A stretch of 64,000 bases of DNA, from NCBI RefSeq assembly GCF_030378065.1, contig NZ_JAUCGJ010000008.1, positions 41,031 to 105,030 on the forward strand. Direction: 5' to 3'. Positions within the stretch are counted from its first letter, which is position 1, and the number at the start of each line of letters is the position of its first letter. Source of the DNA: Candidatus Venteria ishoeyi. GTDB taxonomy: Bacteria; Pseudomonadota; Gammaproteobacteria; Beggiatoales; Beggiatoaceae. Below are positions 56,755 through 64,000 of this stretch, piece after piece. Position numbers and translations under genes: made by a program. The notes beneath the pieces were generated by a model that ran no database searches, had not been told where the DNA came from, and was given only the letters and a program-made list of their open reading frames with translations.

Positions 56755-57225
56755 ATGATAACAGGCATTGGGCAGGACAGTCACCGCTTTGATCTGGAAA
56801 ATAGTAAAAAAATATTAAAATTGGGTGGGGTTGCTTTTCTCGGTGAGCCACCTTTAAAAGGTAACAGTGACGCTGATGTGGTGTTACATGCGATTACCAA
56901 TGCGGTTTCTGGTATCACCGGGGTGAATATTCTCGGTGTAGTCAGTGATAAACTGTGTTTAGAACAAGGTATTACCGATAGCCGGGTGTATTTGCAGGAA
57001 GCCTTAAAATATTTACAAAATAAACAACTGACCCATGTATCTATCAGCATTGAATGCAAATTTCCAAAAATCAGCCCTAAAATTCCAGAAATGAAACAAA
57101 GTATTGCTGATTTGTTAGACCTATCCAGCAATCAGATTGGGATTACTGCAACTACGGGAGAGGGTTTGACTGCATTTGGGCGTGGGGAAGGTATACAGGC
57201 TTTAGTAATTGTTTCAGCAAGCTAA
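56755..57225 (+). CDS. ispF: 2-C-methyl-D-erythritol 2,4-cyclodiphosphate synthase, divergent
   Basis: A 156-residue IspF-type protein of the MEP isoprenoid pathway; it would convert CDP-methylerythritol phosphate to the cyclodiphosphate. Metal ligands are present: Asp8 and His10 (GIGQDSHRF) and His45 (SDADVVLHAI). The C-terminal TTGEGLTAFGRGEG matches the family TTxEGxxxxGRxEG. The usual GDIGxHFPDTDP loop is absent. In its place is NILGVVSDKLCLEQGITDSR (58-77), so the substrate-binding loop is altered. ispD is not adjacent. It could be a second, specialised IspF-like paralogue. Confidence 0.85.
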   Translation: MITGIGQDSHRFDLENSKKILKLGGVAFLGEPPLKGNSDADVVLHAITNAVSGITGVNILGVVSDKLCLEQGITDSRVYLQEALKYLQNKQLTHVSISIECKFPKISPKIPEMKQSIADLLDLSSNQIGITATTGEGLTAFGRGEGIQALVIVSAS

Positions 57226-57239
57226 AAAAATCAAGATGA

Positions 57240-60200
57240 TTATTTCAGCATTTCCTTTAGTTCTTTCATTCTGAAGTTTTTTGCCAGGTCTAACAGTATG
57301 GTGGCTTCCGCAGCAACATCCTGTTGTTGTTGCAAGGCTTGCAAGGATTCAAATAATTTGCTGACCTCACCGGTTCTGGCAATGGCTAAAAGCTGTTCAC
57401 GCTGTTCTGGTGACAGACCGCTTTTCAGGGTGTATGTCGATGTGGTCTGCGTACTGGTATAACACCACTCCAGCCCTAAATAAGTTTGCAGGCAGGCCAG
57501 CAAATTGCTTTTCTGAACAGGTTTGGCAATAAAGTCATTACAGCCAGCACTGAGAAATTCCTGAGCATCATTGCTAAAGACGCTGGCAGATACTGCGATA
57601 ATGGGCATTAGCAAACCTTTTTTACGAATCTGGCGGGTGGTTTCCAGGCCGCTGATGCCTGGCATTTTCATATCCATAAAAATCAGATCAGGCTGCTGTA
57701 CGCGTAACATTTCCAGGCACTGTTCACCACAAGTGGCAAAATGCAAGGTAAACGCCAGGGGCTTTAATAATGCCGCTAAAATTTCCTGATTTTCCTGAAT
57801 ATCATCGACAATCAACAGGCTAAAAACAGCATGACCACCGTTATGGCAATAACCGGCTACGGCTGCATCAGGGCAGAGCCTTTGCTGCTGCCTGCTGTTT
57901 TCCTGCCGGGAAGAACGTACTTTGGCGGGTATTTTCAGGAAAAATGTACTACCTTGCCCCAAGCAACTGTCTACCTCCAATACCCCCCCCATCACTTCTG
58001 TCAATTTCTGGCTGATTGCCAATCCCAATCCCGTGCCTTGGGCTTTGTAACGATCCTCACCTTCTTGAGAAAATGGCTTAAAGATATAATTTAATTTTGC
58101 TGGTGCAATGCCGATACCACTGTCGCGCACCGTAAAATACAGGAAGCCGTCAACATAATTACAACATAGGCTGATATGACCTTGTTCAGTAAATTTCACG
58201 GCATTACTTAGCAAATTTAGTAAAATCTGCCGTACCCGTTTGTCATCAATATCTAATATTTTAGGCTGGTCTACCCAAATTCTTTCCCGAAATTCTAGAT
58301 TTTTTTGTATGGCGCGTGCCTGAAAAAGCCGTGTGATGTCATTAAAAAACTGATGTAAGTGGCAGGGGGCAGGGTTCACATCATAACGCCCTGCTTCAAT
58401 TTTAGATAAATCCAAAACATCATTGAGCAGAGTTAATAAATATTCACCACTGTTGTTAATAGTCTGCGCCATGCGTTGGTAATCCGCAGTTAAATCATCG
58501 GCTGTAGCAAGGATTTGCGCATAACCCAGCACGGCATTAAGCGGGGTACGCAGTTCATGGCTCATATTGGCAAGAAATGCGCTCTTAGCCCGGTTGGCCG
58601 CTTCAGCAGCGCGGCGCGCCTGCTCCAGCGCAACCTCAGTGTGGCGACGGGAAACAATCGCCCACAAATCCCGCGCAATCAGTTCTAATTGCCGCAAATC
58701 GATATCATCATACGGTCTGGCTTTGTTGCCAACACCCACTATTATCAGCACCTTGCCGTTTTCTATGACCGGTACGCTCATATGGCGGATTAAATGATTG
58801 TGTCCTTCGGGATAACCTTTACGATTTTTCAGATGTTGATAATCATTATGGATGAAAGAGCGTTGTTCTCGCACACTGTCTGCCCAGATTCCAGCTTTGG
58901 AAACAGAATAATGGGTATCCGTGACAACCTTGCACTGGGCCAGGGTTGCTTTTGACCAATAACCCAAATGGATGCTTTCCTGATCAGGCTCGATGAAATG
59001 TAAATAGGCGATTGCGCTGTTAGTGAGCATTTCCGCATCTTCCAGGCCCGCACGGAAAATATCCTCTTCATTCATAGCGGATGCCTGACGACTGAGTGCC
59101 AATGAAGCATCCAGGCGTATTTCATTAAGTGCTTGCTGATACGCTGCCTGTTTGCGCATGGTAATATCCTGAAAAATCACCACGCAAGAAGTGATATCAC
59201 CTTCATCATTACGCACCGGAGCGCCGGTCATTTGCAACAATATACGGGGATGATCCGAACGGCGTATTTCCATATCATCCACGGTTGTGATTTCACCTGC
59301 TAAACCACGTATCAGGGGCATTTTTTCTGGCGGATATAAGTTATCACTACCCTCAATAAATGTACCATAGGTATGATTGTGATCATTTAATGTGACATTG
59401 ACAGCAAAAATCTGTCCCAGCAATTCACTGGCAAGCTGATTCGTCAGTAAAACCTCTCTATTGGGTGCAAATACCGCCACTGCCATCGGAATATACTTCA
59501 GCACGGCTTGTAAAGTCTGACGTTGTTGATCAATTTCAAGACGCTTGCTGCGGTTTTCCGTGATATCAATAAACGTTGCCATCCCTGCATAAGGCAGCGT
59601 TTCACCCGGCTGAAACATCGGTTCAGCATTAACCAAAATCCAGTACAATTCAGCATCTGCATGATAAATGCCGAGAATGATATTACGTTGCGCCTGTCCT
59701 GTTCTTAACACCTGCTGCAATGGATGCGTATCTTTGGGAAAATCTGTGCCGTCCTCATGTATCACGCGCCAACTTGGATCCAACAGGGCACCGCCCATTA
59801 TTTGCGCTTGAGTCAGCCCTAAAATGCGTTCCGCTGCGGTGTTGCAGGTAATAATCTCCCCTGCTTTATTCTGCATAATCACACCTTCAGCCATCGTGCT
59901 AATCAGCGAATAATAGCGTTCTTCATTATTGCGAACGGTTTGTTCGGCCAGTTTGCGTTCGCTAATATCCTCTACAATGCCTTCATTGTGTGTATTTTCA
60001 CCTTGCTCATTACGCACCGCATGTACGGTTACATTAATCGTGCGCAAACTGCCGTCAGGGTGGGTGAACGCCATTTCAATTTCGGTTTCATTCAATTCAC
60101 CGCACCGTAAGCTGGCGGTAATTTTCAGTGCATGTGCCAAGCTGTCAGGTTGCCAGTTGGTAAATGTCATCCAGGCTTGCCCTATAACCTCGTGCGGATA

Positions 60201-61187
60201 CTTACCAAACACGTTCAGCACACTGTTGCTGACATATTCAAAAATGCCATCACAACGATAACTGAACAGCATAAAATTAGAGCCAATATCTTCCACTAAG
60301 CGCTGATAGCGTGTCCGGCTTTCCTGCAAGGCCCGCTCGGTTTGCTTATGTGCGGTAATGTCTGAACCAGAGCATAAAAGACCGGTCATTACCCCCTTAT
60401 CATCACATAAATAGGCATTGTGCCAAGCAATTATACGCAGGCTGCCATCCTGGCACAGTACTGCATTTTCAACATATTCGATGCCCTCCATACTGCCTGC
60501 CATGGCTTGTTTAAACAAAGGGTAAATTGTTTCCCAGCCTTCGGGTTGTGGCAGACAGGTGGCAAACCAATTGCATCCAATGAGTTCAGCGTTGGCATAA
60601 CCCAGCAGTTCATGTCCGGCACGGTTGAGCATGGTGATATTGCCATCGTTGTCAAGTGCTATCATCAGTACTTGTACGGTATCAAGATAACGTTGTTTCA
60701 AGTCATGCTCGCGGCGTAATGCCGCTTCCATCTGTTTACGTTCACTGATGTCGATGGCAAGCAAAGCAATAGTTACACCATCACGATCTTCATCGACTTT
60801 ACTGACACTGATATAAGTCCATACGGGATGACCAGCCTGATGGCGAAAAACATACTCGCCAATAAACTTATCCGTGTTTGCCAGTGCGCTGTAAACTTGC
60901 TCATCAAATGCCTTGTATTGCTTATCATCAAGATAAATCAAACGGGTATATTGACCAATCAGATCTGCGGGAACATAGCCTAAAATCTCTGCCAGATAGT
61001 CATTGACCTCAAGGAATTTATGATTTTTAATCACGGTGACAGCAGCATTACTGCTGCCAAATAAGCCTTGCAAGCATTTCAGCTTAGCATTGAGGCATTG
61101 GTTTTGTTGCAACACCTTGTTGTAGCAAGTTAAAGATGACCATAAACAAGTTGAAAATGACCACAAAGAACGAAAAATGTGTTTCAT
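57240..61187 (-). CDS. Multi-PAS/GAF hybrid histidine kinase
   Basis: A 1315-residue cytoplasmic hybrid kinase. A hydrophobic N-terminal stretch is short and may be a weak anchor. Several PAS domains follow in series (about 45-165, 170-290, 300-415, 425-545, 560-680), each ending in a DI(S/T) segment. A GAF-type domain comes next (about 690-850, YSVSKAGIWADSVREQRSF). HisKA is [14 protein letters not shown] (about 875), and HATPase has NLLSNAVKF, DSGIGIAP and GTGLGL. A receiver follows, with the acceptor in FMDMKMPGISG (about 1169), and a short helical tail. Input signals are likely several small ligands or redox states. A second kinase gene starts 126 bases away, divergently. Confidence 0.9.
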   Translation of the reverse strand: MKHIFRSLWSFSTCLWSSLTCYNKVLQQNQCLNAKLKCLQGLFGSSNAAVTVIKNHKFLEVNDYLAEILGYVPADLIGQYTRLIYLDDKQYKAFDEQVYSALANTDKFIGEYVFRHQAGHPVWTYISVSKVDEDRDGVTIALLAIDISERKQMEAALRREHDLKQRYLDTVQVLMIALDNDGNITMLNRAGHELLGYANAELIGCNWFATCLPQPEGWETIYPLFKQAMAGSMEGIEYVENAVLCQDGSLRIIAWHNAYLCDDKGVMTGLLCSGSDITAHKQTERALQESRTRYQRLVEDIGSNFMLFSYRCDGIFEYVSNSVLNVFGKYPHEVIGQAWMTFTNWQPDSLAHALKITASLRCGELNETEIEMAFTHPDGSLRTINVTVHAVRNEQGENTHNEGIVEDISERKLAEQTVRNNEERYYSLISTMAEGVIMQNKAGEIITCNTAAERILGLTQAQIMGGALLDPSWRVIHEDGTDFPKDTHPLQQVLRTGQAQRNIILGIYHADAELYWILVNAEPMFQPGETLPYAGMATFIDITENRSKRLEIDQQRQTLQAVLKYIPMAVAVFAPNREVLLTNQLASELLGQIFAVNVTLNDHNHTYGTFIEGSDNLYPPEKMPLIRGLAGEITTVDDMEIRRSDHPRILLQMTGAPVRNDEGDITSCVVIFQDITMRKQAAYQQALNEIRLDASLALSRQASAMNEEDIFRAGLEDAEMLTNSAIAYLHFIEPDQESIHLGYWSKATLAQCKVVTDTHYSVSKAGIWADSVREQRSFIHNDYQHLKNRKGYPEGHNHLIRHMSVPVIENGKVLIIVGVGNKARPYDDIDLRQLELIARDLWAIVSRRHTEVALEQARRAAEAANRAKSAFLANMSHELRTPLNAVLGYAQILATADDLTADYQRMAQTINNSGEYLLTLLNDVLDLSKIEAGRYDVNPAPCHLHQFFNDITRLFQARAIQKNLEFRERIWVDQPKILDIDDKRVRQILLNLLSNAVKFTEQGHISLCCNYVDGFLYFTVRDSGIGIAPAKLNYIFKPFSQEGEDRYKAQGTGLGLAISQKLTEVMGGVLEVDSCLGQGSTFFLKIPAKVRSSRQENSRQQQRLCPDAAVAGYCHNGGHAVFSLLIVDDIQENQEILAALLKPLAFTLHFATCGEQCLEMLRVQQPDLIFMDMKMPGISGLETTRQIRKKGLLMPIIAVSASVFSNDAQEFLSAGCNDFIAKPVQKSNLLACLQTYLGLEWCYTSTQTTSTYTLKSGLSPEQREQLLAIARTGEVSKLFESLQALQQQQDVAAEATILLDLAKNFRMKELKEMLK

Positions 61188-61313
61188 AGTCTTACCATTG
61201 TTTACCCTGGACGAATGGGGTTGTATCGCAGTATGCTAAAATGGCTTATTTTTTTCAGCGCAAAACCTTAAAACTAAAGCATCATAGCAATAAGTATGTA
61301 AGGGATCTTAAGT

Positions 61314-62381
61314 ATGCCACAGGAAACTATTTTATTGGTGGATGACCAGCCGGAAAATATTGCCGTACTACATGACTTTTTAGCGCAACTTGATTATAAA
61401 CTGGTCATTGCAGAAGATGGTGAAACCGCTTTATCGATTGTTAAGCAAAAAGCACCTGATTTAATCTTACTCGATGTGATGATGCCCGGAACCAATGGTT
61501 TTGAAGTGTGTCGTCAAATCAAAGACAATAAGCAATTGAGAGAAATACCAGTTATATTCATCACCGCACTGGTAGAGGTTCACGATAAGGTTCAAGGCTT
61601 TGAGGTTGGCGGAGTGGACTACATTACCAAACCTTTTCAACGGGAAGAAGTGCTGGCACGGGTACGTGCGCATTTGACGATTACCCGCCAACGCCAGGAA
61701 TTACAACAAAAAAATCAGGAACTGGATGCCTTTGCGCATACGGTGGCGCATGACTTGAAAAATACCCTGTCTGCCATCGGTAGTCATGCGGAACTGATTA
61801 AATACACCATCCAAAACGAAGGCAATCTTGAGCAACTGCCAGAATTAGCTGATTTTATTTTTAATTCTGCTTACAAAGCCAGTGATATTATTGAGGCTTT
61901 ATTACTGCTGGCAGGTTCTTCCCTGTATCAAAATCTGTTAATTGAGCCTTTTGATATGGCTTATGTCATTAAAAAAGTCCAGATCCGTATGAAAATACAA
62001 TTGGCGGAAGCCAGCATCACATTAAAGCTACCGGAGCAATGGACTTATGCTCAGGGTTATCCTGCCTGGGTGGAAGAAATCTGGTTTAACTATATCAGCA
62101 ATGCGCTGAAATATGGTGGTAAACCACCACAAATAGAACTGGGCCAGGATGAGCTGGAAAACAGTGTGCGTTTTTGGGTACGTGACAATGGCCCAGGATT
62201 AACAAAAGCGCAACAAGCCAAATTGTTTGTACCTTTTACCCGCCTGCACACGGATCGTGCTGAAGGTCACGGCCTGGGCTTGTCTATTGTACAACGTATT
62301 GCTGAAAGATTAGGCGGCAACGCAGGCGTGGACAGCATACCAGGACAAGGCAGCCTATTTTATTTTGTATTGCCTAAGTAA
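61314..62381 (+). CDS. REC-histidine kinase (phytochrome-like H box)
   Basis: A 355-residue soluble protein. A receiver domain (about 5-120) has LVDDQPEN, the acceptor in LLDVMMPGTNG (about residue 53) and YITKPF. A coiled coil leads to HisKA with an atypical H box, HTVAHDLKNTLSAIGSHAE (about 140-158), of the HDLKNPL type. HATPase has NYISNALKYG, DNGPGLT and GHGLGLSIV. AGGGA stands nine bases before the ATG. It is divergently placed to the large multi-PAS kinase, which itself ends in a receiver; the two could form one phosphorelay. No output domain is present. Confidence 0.9.
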   Translation: MPQETILLVDDQPENIAVLHDFLAQLDYKLVIAEDGETALSIVKQKAPDLILLDVMMPGTNGFEVCRQIKDNKQLREIPVIFITALVEVHDKVQGFEVGGVDYITKPFQREEVLARVRAHLTITRQRQELQQKNQELDAFAHTVAHDLKNTLSAIGSHAELIKYTIQNEGNLEQLPELADFIFNSAYKASDIIEALLLLAGSSLYQNLLIEPFDMAYVIKKVQIRMKIQLAEASITLKLPEQWTYAQGYPAWVEEIWFNYISNALKYGGKPPQIELGQDELENSVRFWVRDNGPGLTKAQQAKLFVPFTRLHTDRAEGHGLGLSIVQRIAERLGGNAGVDSIPGQGSLFYFVLPK

Positions 62382-62477
62382 GCCAGGGCGTTTTTTATGC
62401 CTGACGATATTTCACTGATACCTACATTTCGGTATCATTGCTATTTTTTATAAAATAGCACATACAGGTACACAATA

Positions 62478-63665
62478 ATGATGCGCAAAATACCCTTCTT
62501 CGCTCCATTGCTCTTAATATTAGGACTGCTGAGTTTAAGCGCCTGCAATGATAAAGACAAAACCACTGCAACAAGTGATGCAGCAGCAAAAACACAACAA
62601 ACCTATCAATGGAAAATGGTGACAACCTGGCCGCCAAATTTTCCAGTATTTCAGGAAGGTGTGGATCGATTTGCAAAAATGGTTGAAACCATGAGTCAGG
62701 GGCGGTTGAAGATACAGGTATTTGCCGGTGGTGAATTAGTACCCGCGATGGAAAGCTTTGATGCGGTATCCCAGGGTTCGGTGCAAATGGGACATGGCGC
62801 GGCCTATTATTGGGCGGGCAAAGTACCTGCCGCGCAGTTTATGTCAGCCGTACCGTTTGGCATGAATGGCAAGGGCATGGATGCCTGGTTTTATGGCGGT
62901 GAAGGCAAAGGTCTGAGCTTGTGGCGCGAACTTTATAAACCCTTTGACCTGCGTCCGTTTCCCATGGGTAACAGCGGTGTGCAAATGGGTGGCTGGTTCA
63001 ATAAAAAAATTACCCAGGTGGAAGACTTAAAGGGTCTGAAAATGCGTATTCCCGGCCTGGGTGGTAAGGTGCTGGCAAAAGCCGGTGGCAGCCCGGTATT
63101 ATTGGCGGGTTCTGAGTTATATACCGCGTTGGAGCGTGGCGTACTGGATGCAACAGAATGGGTGGGGCCATTCCATGATCAGCGTTTGGGACTGGATCGC
63201 GCAGCAAAATATTATTACACCCCCGGTTGGCATGAACCCGGTACCACCTTGGAATTAATCGTTAATCAACAGGCCTGGGACAGCTTGCCTGCTGATTTAC
63301 AAGCCATTGTCGATGCCGCATCTATTGCCAGCAACCAATGGATGAGTTCACAGTTTGAAGTGCTTAATTTGCAGGCTCTGCGCGAGTTGGAAGCCAAGCC
63401 ACACGTAGAGATTCTGACTTTCCCACCTGCGGTATTGGCGAAATTAAAAGCCATGACGGCAGAAGTATTAATGGAAGAAGCAGCGAAAAACCCTGAATTT
63501 AAGCGTATTTATGAGGCCTATTCGGCGTTCCAAAAAGACAATGATGCCTGGAGCCTGATTTCAGAAGTCGCTTATTATCATGCAGGCCATCCTGATGAAT
63601 CGGGTAATATTGCCAACAATGTGCAAAAGACTTTGCAACAAAATCTGAAAAAAAATACAGAATAA
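62478..63665 (+). CDS. TRAP transporter substrate-binding lipoprotein (DctP family)
   Basis: A 395-residue DctP/TakP-like binding protein. Its signal peptide ends in a lipobox (LSLSAC, Cys23), so it is anchored as a lipoprotein. FPVFQEGVDRFAKMVETMSQ, LKIQVFAGGELVPAMESFDA and LKGLKMRIPG are typical of TRAP binding proteins of the 2-oxo acid or mannitol subgroup. It would capture carboxylates in the periplasm. The membrane subunits DctQ and DctM are not seen in the remaining 335 bases and should lie beyond the window or elsewhere. The tandem MITE copies follow its stop directly. Confidence 0.88.
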   Translation: MMRKIPFFAPLLLILGLLSLSACNDKDKTTATSDAAAKTQQTYQWKMVTTWPPNFPVFQEGVDRFAKMVETMSQGRLKIQVFAGGELVPAMESFDAVSQGSVQMGHGAAYYWAGKVPAAQFMSAVPFGMNGKGMDAWFYGGEGKGLSLWRELYKPFDLRPFPMGNSGVQMGGWFNKKITQVEDLKGLKMRIPGLGGKVLAKAGGSPVLLAGSELYTALERGVLDATEWVGPFHDQRLGLDRAAKYYYTPGWHEPGTTLELIVNQQAWDSLPADLQAIVDAASIASNQWMSSQFEVLNLQALRELEAKPHVEILTFPPAVLAKLKAMTAEVLMEEAAKNPEFKRIYEAYSAFQKDNDAWSLISEVAYYHAGHPDESGNIANNVQKTLQQNLKKNTE

Positions 63666-63691
63666 TCAAGCACCAACTAACATTTCATATG

Positions 63692-63807
63692 CTAGGAGGT
63701 TGTCCGAGAACTTAGTTTTTTAAAAAATTGGATTTTTAACTCATTGATAAGTAATGAGTTAATTTTAGCAAAATCATTAATTTTGCTATTTTTGGACAGC
63801 CTCCTAG
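63692..63807. mobile_element. MITE-like element family 2, full copy
   Basis: A 116-base non-coding element with inverted ends: CTAGGAGGTTGTCCGAGAA on the left and GGACAGCCTCCTAG on the right. Nested inside are the hairpins CTCATTGATAAGTAATGAG and AGCAAAATCATTAATTTTGC. A truncated copy in inverse orientation lies at 43816-43885 and a second, partial copy begins in the shared CTAG at 63804. CTAG is both end and junction, consistent with insertion at or duplication of that tetranucleotide. Confidence 0.75.
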
Positions 63808-63867
63808 GAGGTTGTCCGAGAACTCGGTTTTTCAGAAAACTTAAATCTTAACTCATTGATTTTATTT
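63804..63867. mobile_element. MITE-like element family 2, partial tandem copy
   Basis: Immediately after the full copy, CTAGGAGGTTGTCCGAGAAC and then TTAACTCATTGATT repeat the left half of the element with several changes. The right half is missing. The remaining bases to 64000 are AT-rich with no gene I can support. Confidence 0.6.
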
Positions 63868-64000
63868 TTAAACAAAATTTAGTGTGGAATGTTTGTATTA
63901 CTTAGTATTCAGATTAAATATAAGAGAGGTATCCTGTTATACATAGAATTTTTCTACAAAATTTCAGACAGTTTTTAGTGCTGACCATTAAAACCAATAG

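Overview
The window looks like a chromosome segment of a chemolithoautotrophic, sulfur-oxidising-type gammaproteobacterium, with gene content most like Beggiatoaceae/Thiotrichales. That placement is inference. It rests on a form II RuBisCO with its CbbQ/CbbO activase pair, a DabA-type inorganic carbon uptake operon with several NuoL/NuoM-like subunits, a SulP anion transporter, an unusually dense set of hybrid sensor kinases, and many dispersed palindromic repeats and MITE-like elements. No 16S or other phylogenetic marker is present.

Layout. 1-3.2 kb: the 3' end of a nuclease-like protein, a remnant of a P-type ATPase, a SCO-type copper protein and a membrane histidine kinase. 3.3-8.4 kb (minus strand): the autotrophy operon cbbM - (internal terminator) - cbbQ - cbbO - a small translationally coupled unknown gene. 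8.4-9.1 kb: a repeat-rich gap with a MITE. 9.1-19 kb (plus strand): a hybrid kinase, a block of palindromic repeats, a periplasmic NMT1/NrtA-like binding protein, a 1372-residue hybrid kinase and a REC-HK-REC-PAS kinase. 19-24 kb: BatD-like protein, an orphan sdhB, and a convergent hybrid kinase. 24.3-25.2 kb: an unknown membrane-anchored protein.

25.2-36.4 kb (minus strand): a long probable operon, NuoM-like C - DabA - Cys-rich small protein - small unknown protein - DabB/NuoL-like - NuoM-like B - NuoM-like A - pabC. This is an enlarged DAB-type inorganic carbon accumulation system with four antiporter-like membrane subunits, and it is the best candidate in the window for an under-described system. 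It is followed by a PD-(D/E)XK-like gene bracketed by two copies of a hairpin repeat, a SulP transporter (possibly also carbon-related) and tRNA-Ser.

40-54 kb: an MscS-like channel with a long coiled-coil N-terminus, a probable group II intron 5' fragment, an AT-rich methyltransferase-like gene, a full-length 5-oxoprolinase carrying an in-frame palindrome, three paralogous membrane proteins with methionine-spaced repeats, a DUF4124-type protein, a small membrane protein, a second MITE copy, an orphan NorD-like VWA protein and a WecA-type glycosyltransferase. 54-64 kb: cytochrome b561, an RhlB-like helicase probably starting at a non-ATG codon, a divergent ispF, two more histidine kinases, a TRAP-type binding lipoprotein and tandem copies of a second MITE family.

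Themes. CO2 fixation and inorganic carbon uptake sit within 30 kb of each other. Seven histidine kinases are present and none has a DNA-binding output partner nearby. At least five families of short repeats occur between and sometimes inside genes. All functions are inferred from motifs read by eye; no database search was run.
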